In this document: positions 21,442-33,202 of the stretch, piece after piece
Position numbering within the stretch: the stretch's first letter is position 1
How the letters are laid out: each line of letters opens with the position of its first letter
From: Clusia tigrina
Taxonomy: Eukaryota; Arthropoda; Insecta; Diptera; Clusiidae
Length of the DNA: 64,000 nt
NCBI GenBank assembly: GCA_920105625.2
Contig: OV050030.1
Location: forward strand, 426,734,740 to 426,798,739
Reading direction: 5' to 3'
The notes under the pieces: generated by a model
The model's input: only the letters and a program-made list of their open reading frames with translations
The model's database searches: none
Told to the model about the DNA's origin: nothing
Program-made: the position numbers and the translations under genes

Positions 21442-24400
21442 AGTTTTTCCAACTTTTATGCAACTTTACTGCAACTGATGAGATTTTTTGATCTATTTAG
21501 GCAACTATTGTGCAACGAAGAAAAGTTTCCATTTCCTGAATGCACCTTCCTGGCACTAAAGAGGCCTTCTGCTGCTTCAATGCAACTTCTGTTCGCCTTC
21601 TGCTGCTTCGCAGTCGTCGTATAGTGTGTTTTCAGCAGCGTGCCATAAAAATGTGTTACAGTAATTGCTGCAAATATGAAATAATTGCAGTTCCGTTCGT
21701 GCTGTCATGGTGTGGCGGGCACACGCGTGGCAGTTGCGTGGCTGCTTCCGCAGCAGATCACTTTGACAACACGCCGGGCGACTTCATTGACATGTTGCCT
21801 GGCTGGCTTCCCAGCGGTTTGGATAATTGCTGCGGCGGGCTACGCTCAAACCGCACGATTGCGTGCTGCATGCGTGTCCAGTGCCATTGGGCTTGTAAGC
21901 ACTTAGCCGAGGGTGACAAGCAGCACTGTAGCGAAAGCGAAGCCGCTAAGCATGGGGACCAATGCAGATGCGTGTAGGCGCCAGCCCGGTGTGTACGGGC
22001 CCATTATGCAACACACAATTTAACAGTTGTCTGCACGTCGTACACGAATTTCATTTGGGACCACTTCGCGTCTTCCGCTCCGAGGTTGAACGCATTGCAT
22101 GGAAATTTGGAACATTTTCCTAGCAAAAATTTCGATCAAAACGATATATTTACACACTCAAAAAATGGTTAATAATTTCCAACAAAAAAAACAATCTCAA
22201 AAAACCAATCAAGCAACGAACAAAAGCCCAAAAATGCGGTGTCGAAGACAATGCGGACTCGTATTTCAGCGTCGGTATGCGTTAATATGGAAATAAGTGG
22301 AACGGTTATAATAACTGTCAACAATGATAATAACAACAAAAGCAACAACAACAAAAATGGCGTTAATAAAACAACAATGGAATTGTTAAAACTGAAATAA
22401 ATAATGAAGAGCAGAGGAAGGCAAACAAAGCAGAAAAAATTAATTATGTCTTGAGAGGAAGCAACACGGCACGACGGCATTTGACATTTTAGCAGCTCTT
22501 CAACGCTGAAGAGCATAACGATTATGACCACGACGATAATGATGATGAAGTGGTGTCACGCTAATACCTGTTGTTGTTGCTGCGCTCAACTGCTGAAATA
22601 TTGAAGCGGAAATTGTTGATTTTGACCCAATTTATGGGCACATTTATAAACAAATTAAATGAAAAGTGCTGCCTGGGCGTCCGCGTGCACATAAAAAGTG
22701 CCGAAATTAATCAAATTGTGTGAGTACGGCGTGGGCCGAACCGTTTACGCCGCCTTGAGTAATGGCTTTCAATTAAACTGTAGTAAAATTTGATGTCGCA
22801 TAATTTCCGGGTTGGCACCGAGCGGCCTCAAAACTGGAAAAGGATAAAACTAGAGCTGCTCAGGCGGAAGCGGTTGTGCGAATGAATTCAGAGCAGCGGA
22901 CAGGCAACAAGCGCGTTTATGCAACAGACAGGATCAAGAGGAAGTCAGCGCAATCAATACATCGACCAAGGGGCGTTTGGTCAACGACCTGCTCCGAAAT
23001 TGAAAACGGAGCCGGTTTATTGAAGGTGCGCAAATGGTCATGAGCAAAAATGTTGTACCAATCTACATAGTAAAGGATGATTGATCGAGTGCTAGCAGAA
23101 ACTCCGGCGATGGCTAAGGAACTGAAAGTCTCGAACTAGTTATGTAGAGAGGACTTATAAACCACGAACACAGCAGCTAAAGAAGTACGAAGCAGTTATA
23201 AATATTGGTAGAGTAACTCAACGCTTTACCAGCGACGGGAAAGGGAGCATGGAATACATGGAAAGAATTCATAGAACTCTGAAGAGTCCGAACATGAACA
23301 TTAATCATTATAATTTCCCTGGGTCGATCTCTGTGAGGGAAACAAACAGATTCGGATTTCTTTAGTAGTGGAGAACGAATCAGAAGGAGTTCTCACTAAA
23401 TCATGCTTATGATTATTCTGCACCTTTTATTGAAGCCTAAAAAGGTTTACATATGTATACAAGTCTATACATATGTGTGTATGTTAGTATATACTCATCC
23501 TTTTACATTGGTATAGTATACACACATCCTCCTACATTGCTCTCCAGTCGTACAATCGTGAGATAACAAGAGCCCGAATCAAAAGAGAACTCAACATATG
23601 ACACGGTAAAACGCACTGAATGAGTTCTTGACAGACACGGTTCTTCATCATTACAAGATCTTTCCTCAACATGAGATGCAATGACTCTTATGGATCTGCG
23701 TTCAGGATCTGCGCCAATTCGACCTGTGCTCCGCAAAGACCATACGAACTATGAGAAGGATAACAGCTTGGTGGGAACTCACCAAACTGGTTGTTGGTGT
23801 ATTAAATAACTTCCAGCAATGCCATTCTCTCAAAGCGGCGTTGTTGTTGTTGCAGTCGATATGGTTGCGTTTGTTGCTACAGTATTACAAAAGATTGATT
23901 AGCATTTTAATGCTAATGAACTGTTTCTTGCCTCCTCTTGCCTTGCACTGCGCTGTCTTGCAGCCGTAATGAAGACTTTCACTTTTATTTTCGGTGCAGA
24001 CAATAGGAAATTTTGCTATTGGCAACGAATGCAGGCAGCAGTCATATTCGCGAACTGCCAAAGTAGCAAATTGGCTGGAATAACTGAAATTACTGAACTC
24101 ACTGAAATGGCAAAGGTACTTTGTAGATGAGCAGATAAGCCGGGCTGCGTACGGCGAAGACGAGCCGCAGATATTGGCGAAGATATTAACAGATTTTCAA
24201 GATTTCGGCTTTGTTGCAAGCAAAAATTGCGAGCGGCACGACGGCTACTTTTGGGACCAGCACACAAATGTTGTAGCAGCGTTGCTCCAATTGGCCGCCG
24301 TAGCAGCCGCACAGCCGACGATAGACGCCGCAGAAATGAAACCGCATTTTAATTATGCAAGTAATTTGCAGCTGAGAAATAAATCATCGTTTAACGAAAT

Positions 24401-25289
24401 CGAACTAAACGAAACTAAATGAAACTGAGTAGATTGAAATGATAGCGAACTGGAAGATGTGGACGCATGCATGTGAGGCAACTGCCATAACGACGCTTTG
24501 ATTTACTTAAATCAAAACGGCTCCGTCGCTGATTGATTTCGGCGTTTGTGCGCTATTCAATTTCATAATGGCACAACGGAACCTGCTCGTTCGAGTGTAA
24601 TTTTGGTATTCCCGCTATCACCCCTCTCTCCTTGAAAGTAAATTACACAACGAAGTGCGCTTGGTGTGAGCGGCGGATCTGGGCTCGCCCTGTGGGAGGC
24701 GATAATGTGAACATATCGGGCGATTGATTTGGCAGCGCTCGGGGACTTGTGCGTTGCGTGTAATTGGTTAATTGTTTGGCTGGGCGTGGTTAATTGGTGG
24801 TGGTGGTTGTGTGCGGCACACTGTGCCACATGGCAGAGTGGCGTCCTTATATAACAATAAGCAACGAACGTTCCAAGCATGACTTGCAGGCAGGCGTCTT
24901 GAAAGTGCCATGAAATTGTCCAAATTGTGGCTCGGTGGGCTGTGGCAGTATTTGATTAAATGCGTGTAAAAACTGCGTGCTTTGTGGAGAATCCATTGAT
25001 GGCGGACACACTCGCATGCACACTGAGTCCCCCTGACCTTCAAGGGAGTATTTATGAACTGTTATCAATGTTTTCTAATAATAAAGTAATTTTAATGAAT
25101 ATTTTGGGAAAATTCTGGGATTTAGGGGAGCCTGACAAGGTGTACAGAATTTTTCGAATGAATGCCTCTTAGGTGGGGCATTACCCCAATGAGCCCTTTT
25201 AGGTGAACTGAGTGTGACTTCAGGCTGATTAACTGCATCTAAGACAACCACTTAAACCTGGGTTTCTAAACTGAACCTGTGCCATAACT
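21442..25289. other. Non-coding stretch, no gene recognised
   Basis: Longest frames are 70-145 codons without recognisable domains. An A-rich segment lies at 22150-22440 (CAA repeats) and TATA-rich simple sequence at 23450-23530. Nothing supports a gene, although exons of a gene extending outside the window could be missed. Confidence 0.4.
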
Positions 25290-25703
25290 CTGAGTCCCTA
25301 AAGGATATCTGATAGTAGTGTGTACACAGCTCTGCAGGAGTGCGTGTATTAGTGTTGAATGTGAGGGTGAGTGAGTGAAAGTGAGGGGCAATATTCCTTT
25401 AAATTGTCCTTCCAATTTCTGTCTACTAGATTAAAAATTTTCTAGTAATTCACGGGGACCGAAGATGTTGAACCATCATCGGCATTTTGCCTGACTCTCT
25501 AAAGGATATCTGATAGTAGTGTGTATACAGCTCTACAGAAGTGCGTGTATTAGTGTTGAATGTGAGGGTGAGTGAGTGAGGGGCAATATTCCATCAAATG
25601 TTAGAGTGGTCCTTCCAATTTCTCTCTACTAACTTGCAAATTTTCTAGTACTTCACGGGAACCGAACATGGTGAACTGTCATCGGCATTTTGCCTGCCTC
25701 TCC
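25290..25703. repeat. 201-bp tandem duplication
   Basis: Two copies, 25290-25490 and 25491-25703, start with CTGAGTCCCT/CTGACTCTCT followed by AAAGGATATCTGATAG. Both carry GTGTATTAGTGTTGAATG, GTGAGGGTGAGTGAGTGA and CATCGGCATTTTGCCTG in the same order. They differ by scattered substitutions and small indels, so the duplication is not recent. Confidence 0.9.
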
Positions 25704-28700
25704 TAAAATGGTTAATCCACGCACGACCTTTTTCGTTCGATAGCGAATTATCTCTCCTCCACTTAAAGAGATGCCTTGCCAAAAATTTAATCACTATTTT
25801 CATTTCGTGATTGCTTTTAATTACAGCGCCCACGTGCACACCACTCCAAAACTCATTTGCTGCAATGCGTGTGGGGCTGTGCGTCCGGCGGGAGTTGCCA
25901 GATGGTCACAAACGTTGTTTTTTCTCGACTATGGTCAATCGGTCTCGACTATGGCTCCAACTATCACTACGAATAGTGGTGATTTCATTGTTCATTTGAT
26001 TCTACTTTGCTAGTGACCATGATGACAACACCTGCATTGGAATATTGAATTGCTTCAAGCGCCATTTTCAATGCATGCTGTGAAGAAAATATTGCAATTT
26101 CGAAACTGCGAACTATGACTGTATAACTACCGGAACAATCAGTGATGTGATTTACGATTGTTCCGACGAATAATTACAATATTAGTAGTGATTTAAACTC
26201 TCAGCAGAAACTGGTTCTGGAGCCATAGAAGCAAAAGAAAAGCGAATAAAAAGAAGAACATGAAACTGAAATAAAATGAAAGAAGAGATCAAAGACACAT
26301 TCAAAGAGCAGCGATAAATCATCGTGGTTAACTGCTTAGCGCCAAGAACGCAGCTCTGTAGTAGTGATCCCCAAGATGGCAACAGAAAGGTATTGTTCTA
26401 TGGTCATACTCTGGTCTAATGGAGCTGCAAATTAGAAAAGTAGATTGCTGCGAACTGTGAAACTATCGATTTATTATCCCTGGGCTGAGTGTAGGAGGCC
26501 TGCCCCCGGTGGTAGGGTTGTTTTGTCCAATTTCCTTCTGACTGCTCACTGAACTCACCGAAGCGTGTTTGGCGTGTGTGTGATTAAGATGTGGGTTATC
26601 ATGCTGCGAGCTGCGTTCCTCGCACAGGTCGTGTTCCAAGCCCTTTGGCATTGTTGGCGCTATCTTTAAAGCGCATGTCTCCATTAATTGAGCATCATTT
26701 AAAGTTGTTATGTTATTAATTTCTGTTTGGTTTTGTTGTCTACAGCCAGGTGTCGGATTTCCACATCCCGGGGAGTTGCACAAAAGTCTTCAGATGGTTG
26801 CGCCACACCACAGATCAGCTCGCCAGTGGCACAGAAGAATTTGTCCAATTGTTACCGCAAGGCTACTGAATTAATGGCGGCGTTTAAGTGCGGCATGCGG
26901 GTGAGAGGCCGCATTACCTGCAGAAACCGCACGGCTGGGCTTCGTTTTAATCGCTTGAAGGGCGCCTTAATGAACTGTTACACAAATTGAGCCATTGTGA
27001 AATCACCAAACTCACGAAATTGCATCATCAATTTTCATTCACATGTAAATTAGTTGTTGGGTTTTGTTTCACATTTCAATAATCACGTTAATTAATCCTA
27101 AGTCACATAATAGAGCTTAGGGCCTTAGGGCATAAGAGCAGTGACAGCATTTGGCAACTGGGCTGGAAGTGGAATTGGGAGCACATTGTGATTTCCTATG
27201 TGTCGTGACAGTGGTCACTCGTCTCCTGCATCACTTCATTAGCTCATGTTTGTGTTCCCCTCATGCCCAATCATTGCAGCTTCCCTCTTCGTTACGTGTT
27301 TGATTGTGAGACAGACAAAGAGCTGGACTTAGGATTAGCAATGGCATGAGGCCACCACAATTCGCAACTCCGGCTCATTAATTGTGCGCATGTCAGCGAT
27401 GGACCTGAGCGCTTGTTGCCAATCCCAGCGCTCGCTTCTTCCGCAGCTCTATCCGGCTACATAATTGATTACAAATTGTTTAAAAGCAAAAGTGTGTTGA
27501 CAAATTTTGGTGTTTGTTGTTGTTGCTATTTTTGCGCTATTGCTGTTAGTTGTCACCTCTACGCGAACTCATAAAATCCATTCATCTGCTGAGTCGAAGT
27601 ATTTATGTTGCTTTCATGTGGCAATGGTCGCGAATCCGCACACGCCGGCGGAGGAAGGCATCGCTTAACAATGAAAAGTGTTTGGATTTTGCAGCCTTTC
27701 GCTTTTTTTTGTGCCTTGATCCAACAAAAATATGTTCATTAATAATGTTGGACATTGTTGAACACATGCGAAAGTGCGCCAGAGTTGCCAGATTTCACTT
27801 TCTTATTTATCGGAGTAAATATAGCGCGGATAGAAAAAACCAAAATATGTCTGTAATAATCATATATTACAAAAGACAGGGGCTTCGCCCATTCATGGTT
27901 CAGATAGATGAGAAATGTATGAAATTGTAATGTCTAATAGAGTGAAAGAGATGGCATCATAATCTAATATATAAGAACAACATATAATATCATTGCCGTA
28001 AGAGACGGACAAAATCACTAAAGACACCTTGCAGTCATAATTAATTATGGTGTAAGATATAATTAATAATTAATAATAATAATATATAAGGAGGCTTTTG
28101 AATATCAGGGCTTTCAAGAAGTACTTTGAGGCTAAGTTATATTCATATTTAGTCATGAATATACTCCTAGTACATTGAAGAAATGTTGCAACTATCAATG
28201 CCCACAAAAAGTGGGTACAACAATGTCTTTCACTTCAAATGAAATCTGTGGTAATTATCACCAGTCTGGCAACACTGCCATCAACGGAAGCTTATGTAAT
28301 TTGTCTGTTTTTGGCACTTTTAGTCGAGTTTATTTGCGCGAGCATCTGTGGCCAATGTCGTGACCTTCTTCCATGTTGTTGCTTGTTTTCGTTAGATCTG
28401 CAAAAAACCAAGCAAATTATGTTAACATTTTTTATTGATGTACTAAAACAAATTATAAAAAATAAAACAACAAAAGAATGCATTAGTCACTTGGTTGGTG
28501 GTTGGCGACTAATTTGGCTCGATAAATGGAATTTGGTATTTAGATATGCCCGAAGACAGTGACAGTGATTCAGCGGTTGCATGGCCCGCATGGCTAAATT
28601 GCTGGCCAAAATACCAACGCTTGGTACATCAAACGTGCAATGGACATCAAACAGAGCCCTTTGGCAGCCAACGAGCTGTGAACTCCGGCCGATCTAAATA

Positions 28701-28882
28701 ATGTGGTAATAACTCGTAAGATGGGTGTCGTCGGTTGAGTCCCTAAGATACCAGCCAGTTTTCTAATCAGGTGTCATGGGAAACATAAAAAAACAGTGAA
28801 TTTACAAGAGGTCTTCTCCTCTGTCATGGATAGTGGAACTTGGATGACATTATAGGTCATGCATACAGTGCTTTAATCAAGC
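25704..28882. other. Non-coding stretch upstream of the IR cluster
   Basis: No supported coding region. AT-rich simple sequence (AATAATTAATAAT) lies near 28055-28090. The right end is the left breakpoint of the 15-kb tandem array. Confidence 0.4.
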
Positions 28883-29658
28883 TGTTAACAATATTCTCCT
28901 TAAAAGTAAGGTTCCCAATGTGAAGACGAATAAATCAGGGTTTTAATTTATTGTAATACTATTTATGTACCAGAGGCATGGTTGAGATTTTAGCATGATT
29001 AATCAGTACCCTCCTCCCATACAATCGATCATCTTCCTATCTATACTTTTTGTAGTCGACTTTGGTTAAAATCGAAGAAGAAAAGTTTCATAATGATTCT
29101 CTTCTCTGTCTTCTCTGTTTAGTTCGTAACCAAATGTTTTAGAATCAGTTCATTGTTACCGTCTCATCACAAGTATTCATTCCACCCATTTTCCTTATAC
29201 ATAATTGGAATAATGAAATATCTCAAAGATAGCCAGCAGTAGGAAAGCGTTCATGTTCTCAGGTCCACGAAGATTTATCAGGCCATTCATTTGATGATTC
29301 AGCATTATGAACCTGCAACATCGATTCCTTCTTATAGGATATATGCTCAAATCCTGAGAGATTGTACAAAATAGGGCTCAACCAGGGCCATGTTGCGGGT
29401 ATTCAAATACTTGTACTTGAGAAAATTTCCAGCCTTGCATAAGCTACCAGTCAATGAAAGGTTTTCACTCAATTTTAATTGCCGCACGAACCGTTTCCGG
29501 ACTAATAAAAGCAGCGCGTGCCAATGAAAGGGTTATAAAGTAATAAAGCTTACGACCTCAGAGCTATAATTAAGTTAAATTGGGTTATTTTCTCTTTGTG
29601 TTAAAATACCTGAAAAGTGACAGAGCAGTTCGGCAATTTCCCTGAAAGAGTTAAGACC

Positions 29659-29692
29659 AAATAAAAGTCCAACCTGGAACGAACGTCAATAC
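29659..29692 (+). promoter_or_regulatory. TATA/initiator-like core promoter candidate of gene A
   Basis: AAATAAAAG at 29659-29667 is followed by TCAATAC at 29686-29692, a TATA-to-initiator spacing of about 28 bases, and the ATG lies 27 bases further on. The TATA-like box is kept at 44685-44693 and 59716-59724, where the initiator-like site reads TCAACAC instead. Confidence 0.4.
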
Positions 29693-29718
29693 CATTTGAG
29701 TTCCTGTACTCAGAACAA

Positions 29719-31635
29719 ATGGTTCTACGTTCCATAATGAGGTGCTTTAGTTTCAAAATACTCGTTTTATTGCTGGCACTAAACGAGCACCGAGAAGAGG
29801 TACTGGCGGAACTAGCCGTGAGTCCAGTTCTGGCAGAAATAGAGTCAGCTTTCGTAAAGTTTCTACTGCAACTGAAGAGGGAACACGACTACACTACTCT
29901 CTTCGTGGAAAACTGCCAAGGCGTTGCTTACATCGAAGCAGGCATTTATGGAAGTGTGGGGAGTCCAGTCTTGCTATGGGAAACGCAGCGCGAACTTTAT
30001 TTCAGAGCCCATTACAACAACGAAATACTCGTGCTTCTGTGCCTCAGAAGCGGTGCGGAAAGGTCCGACGCTTTGAGTAACTTGACTAAGCAGTTGAATC
30101 ACATTCGCGGGACCCGAGTGGTGCTGTACTTAAACACAACCGAGCAAGAGTGGGACCATCGCCAGGAGATGGAATACTGCTTGAAGTATTGTGCGTCTCT
30201 GAAGATGTTGAATGTGGTGGCAGTGCTACAGGACTTCGCATCTACTCGTTCCATTTACGTTTTCGACAACTTTCCCAAATTTGAGCTGAAGCAGCGCCCC
30301 GTTTCAAGTGAAGTCGTTTATTTTCCAGATAAAATGAGAAACCTCGGTGGTTACCCACTCTACACGCTACCGGACCAAAATGAGCCGAGATCGTTTTTGT
30401 ACAAGGATCAGAATGGCACTGTACAACTGTCTGGAACCATTGGAAAATTGATGTTGACATTTGCAGCTACCATCAACGCCACTCTAACGTATCCGTATCC
30501 CATTAAAATTGGAGATGGAATTTATCTAAGGGATCTCCAAAATTTTACAAGAGATGACCTCATTGACGTCGCAACGGGGTTAGGCGGTACTCAGGCGAGT
30601 AATAGTTTTGGAGACTCATTCCATCATTTCGTTTATGTGGTTGAAATGCTGTATTGGATGGTTATGATGCCAGTGGAACCATACCTTGAAGTGCACGAGC
30701 TCTTCCTCCTTATATTGAGATCGGAGTTTGTGCGTTACTTGATTGTAGTCGCGGTTTTACTCTCCATCCTGCTCACCATCTTTCGGCAGCAGCTCAAACA
30801 GATCAAAAGGAATTTCTGGTTCGATTTGGTGCTCAATGACAAATGTTTGCGAGGCATACTGGCGCAGTCCTTTCCCATGGATGCACACACCAACTTCAAA
30901 ATTAGTTGCCTTTTTGTAATGATCCTGATTATGGGTATCTTGGCGAGCACTCTATATGGGGCTCATTTGCAAGCGTTTCTCACCGAGCCACCAACCCAGC
31001 TGAGCATTAACACCTTCGACGATTTACTTAATTCCAAGCTGAAAATCTTAATAGTAAAAGTCGAGGTTGATGTGATGAAATTCATTAAAGGCCTAGTATT
31101 CTGGGACCGCTATCAAACTTGCTTCGACGTTATCACGTCGTGGACAGAGTTTATGCGTCGTCGTCAGTCGTTGAACGTCTCGCATGGATACATGGTGACC
31201 ACTTCGCTGTGGCCTATTATCGAACAACAACAGGCCAACTTCCAACGCAAGCTCTTTCGCGTCAGCGAGAACATGATCATCGAAAAGATGGTTATGTTTT
31301 CGATGCCAGTGAACGAGAACTCGATTTATAAGTCCATTTTGAACAGGTTCGTTCTCAACATGCACGACGGTGGTTTCATGACTCACTGGCGTTTAATCAC
31401 CTTCTTCGACATGGTGGCTACTGGGAAAACATCTCTGGAGGATTTAAGCACTCGGCGATATTATAATGGAATGGCAATGAAGGATTTTTATTGGTTGTGG
31501 ATAATATACGCCATGGGACTGCTAGTAAATATGTTGATCTTTCTTATAGAGTTGATTGTTTTCAGATTGTCGAAGTCTCAAGCGACTATAAAAAACCGAC
31601 AAAATGTGGGACGGAAAGTGCAGGTCAATATCTAA
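29719..31635 (+). CDS. Divergent ionotropic receptor, gene A (unit 1), intact, 638 aa
   Basis: Probable chemosensory cation channel subunit of the IR20a-clade type. The ATG at 29719 (a second ATG is at codon 7) begins a signal peptide with hydrophobic core ILVLLLAL at 14-21. Extracellular N-terminal domain about 30-200. S1 region with LPDQNEPRSFLYKD (217-230) and ATINATLTYPYP (250-261). TM1 about 337-356. Pore segment with NDKCLRGILAQSF (373-385). TM2 about 395-420, ending LQAFLTEPPTQ. S2 about 428-585, with SLWPIIEQQQANFQRKLF (496-513). TM3 about 589-615 and a short basic tail. It heads three same-strand genes A-B-C, separated by 1.6 kb and 0.5 kb, so each probably has its own promoter. Ligand unknown. 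Confidence 0.95.
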   Translation: MVLRSIMRCFSFKILVLLLALNEHREEVLAELAVSPVLAEIESAFVKFLLQLKREHDYTTLFVENCQGVAYIEAGIYGSVGSPVLLWETQRELYFRAHYNNEILVLLCLRSGAERSDALSNLTKQLNHIRGTRVVLYLNTTEQEWDHRQEMEYCLKYCASLKMLNVVAVLQDFASTRSIYVFDNFPKFELKQRPVSSEVVYFPDKMRNLGGYPLYTLPDQNEPRSFLYKDQNGTVQLSGTIGKLMLTFAATINATLTYPYPIKIGDGIYLRDLQNFTRDDLIDVATGLGGTQASNSFGDSFHHFVYVVEMLYWMVMMPVEPYLEVHELFLLILRSEFVRYLIVVAVLLSILLTIFRQQLKQIKRNFWFDLVLNDKCLRGILAQSFPMDAHTNFKISCLFVMILIMGILASTLYGAHLQAFLTEPPTQLSINTFDDLLNSKLKILIVKVEVDVMKFIKGLVFWDRYQTCFDVITSWTEFMRRRQSLNVSHGYMVTTSLWPIIEQQQANFQRKLFRVSENMIIEKMVMFSMPVNENSIYKSILNRFVLNMHDGGFMTHWRLITFFDMVATGKTSLEDLSTRRYYNGMAMKDFYWLWIIYAMGLLVNMLIFLIELIVFRLSKSQATIKNRQNVGRKVQVNI

Positions 31636-31912
31636 GAAATCGCATTAAGAAATGTTTTCCAAAACAGTTTTGTGAAAACTACCCGGAAACCACACCACAA
31701 AATATAAAACAATTTATAAAAATTTAGCACCGTTTTTGAAGTTTGTTCAGTAAGATTTTTTCCATGGTTTGCAGTGTTTGAAGTGGGTTTCTTTTCCCAG
31801 CTGATCAGATCGGTATGAGGGAGGAAAATGTCAGTGAACTCAATCTCAGACGAAAGGTAAGTGGGATACCGCCCAAAGACTGAACTCCAAGCTGTCACTA
31901 AATCATGAACTG
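31632..31912 (-). pseudogene. Possible decayed relic of an F-like IR
   Basis: Read on the minus strand from about 31912, TTCATGATT, CTTGGAGTTCAGTCTTTG and CCCACTTAC line up in order with TTCATGATT, CTTGATCTCAAGCTTTG and CCACACTTAC at the truncated front of pseudogene F. Beyond the match, F continues into its S1 region, whereas this segment keeps only an unrecognisable 88-codon frame. The shared AATCATGAACTGGT.TCTAATAATCAAAA flank is clear; homology inside the gene is only suggestive. Confidence 0.25.
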
Positions 31913-33202
31913 GTGTCTAATAATCAAAAGTGTGACTATGGAAGGCCCAAAGTCATTACTGAACTATGCGGCATATTTCTAGAAAACTGAGGAATAACAT
32001 TTCAAATCATTTTAGTGTTTTTCGCCCTGACCCAGAAGCATCCCCCATTGGAGGGGCCGTTATCCTTGCTCTCAATAGTTATCGTTCCATTTGGTACAAA
32101 TTTATTATTGAAACATTGTTCTTTGAACTTGCTTGAGCCTTGTGGAACTCTGTTTCAGATCCAACCTAATTCTGATGCTGAACTGTACGAGTACGTACTC
32201 TGTGATCTTTCTCTATTTACTCCTGGCGAATTTTTCTAGCGGATGATGATATTGGATTTTTGTGAATAATATACTCCAGACTCACTCATCGTTAACAGAC
32301 GAGAGCCTTGCATTAATCTAATTGCTGTTTAGTTTGGGAAATCGTGAAGGAACTCGTCCTCTTATAAGGTTGAGTTCAGTTCTGGAATCGTTCTCTGTCA
32401 TTTGGAGATTGCTCACCAATTTACTATCAGCCCACCTTATGAAGCTCCTACTTGCATAGCGGACTTTCATAGTTGAACAATTGTTCAAATGATGCTTGGA
32501 CATCAACGTTCCTAAATCGGTACAAAAAGCAGCGTCAAGTTTTGATAACTTCACTTCTACGACTAAGCGCCTTGGGACAGTGCTGCCAAGTTCGAGTTTT
32601 ATGGTTTGTGTATAAACAAAATTTTTTTTCATGTAAATATATTAAATTTTACAGAATATTCACTGCCAGTGCTGCCAACTTTATACAAGGCTCAATCTCA
32701 GCAACTTTGGTGTTTTTGCGAGTAACTCGGGGAATATGAGACCAGGAATATAAATTGTTGTCCTTACGTCAATTGAAAGTCTGATTAGTTCTAAATAAAC
32801 CAATGCAACGTTGTAACTCATACACTACGCTTTCACATTAAATAAACCAACAAAAAAAATGGAATTTCATTGTGAGGCACGTTCCTCTCGAACAGTATTC
32901 CGCAAATCACCACAATGAAGTATGTGAGCGTCTGGTGTCGAACAAATACAAATTGTGTCCTTTCTTATTTGTATTGACGACAACATGACAAATCAATTCA
33001 CAAGATTCCGATTACGCTACGCTTTCAAAGCATACTTAGTTGGTCGAGTCTTTGCGAGACATTTCGACACAAAACAATAATTGAAGCGAGGCAGTCGCGG
33101 GCATTGCCAGTCAGTATTAATTGTCCCCTCAAAAGACGGACGTTAATTGCATTACTTTCACTCGAATTTCAATATTCCTAACTGATTGCTCAGTGCTGCA
33201 GC
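31636..33202. other. A-B intergenic spacer (unit 1)
   Basis: Non-coding, with the control region of gene B. About 31640-31900 on the minus strand shows weak similarity to the truncated front of pseudogene F (see the separate entry). CAGTGCTGCCAA occurs twice (about 32579 and 32667); its complement, TGGCAGCACTG, fits the Drosophila core-promoter motif KNNCAKCNCTRNY. Repeated with few changes in unit 2 (46662-48232) and unit 3 (61693-63265). Confidence 0.5.

Noticed and set aside
21540..21977. 145-codon Cys-rich open frame after the 22-bp array
   Set aside because: It does not begin with a clear ATG-led leader, has no recognisable cysteine spacing, and its composition fits chance translation of GC-richer DNA.
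26131..26165. 10-bp perfect hairpin (CGGAACAATC with its complement, 15-base loop)
   Set aside because: About one such hairpin is expected by chance in 64 kb, and nothing nearby suggests an RNA gene or terminator.
30242..31386. Antisense and alternative-frame open frames of 60-108 codons within every IR gene
   Set aside because: They recur at equivalent places in each paralogue only because the real coding strand is conserved. None has a leader or domain.
32318..32632. 104-codon minus-strand frame in the A-B spacer
   Set aside because: The same frame is shortened to 78 codons in unit 2, which suggests no protein-level constraint.
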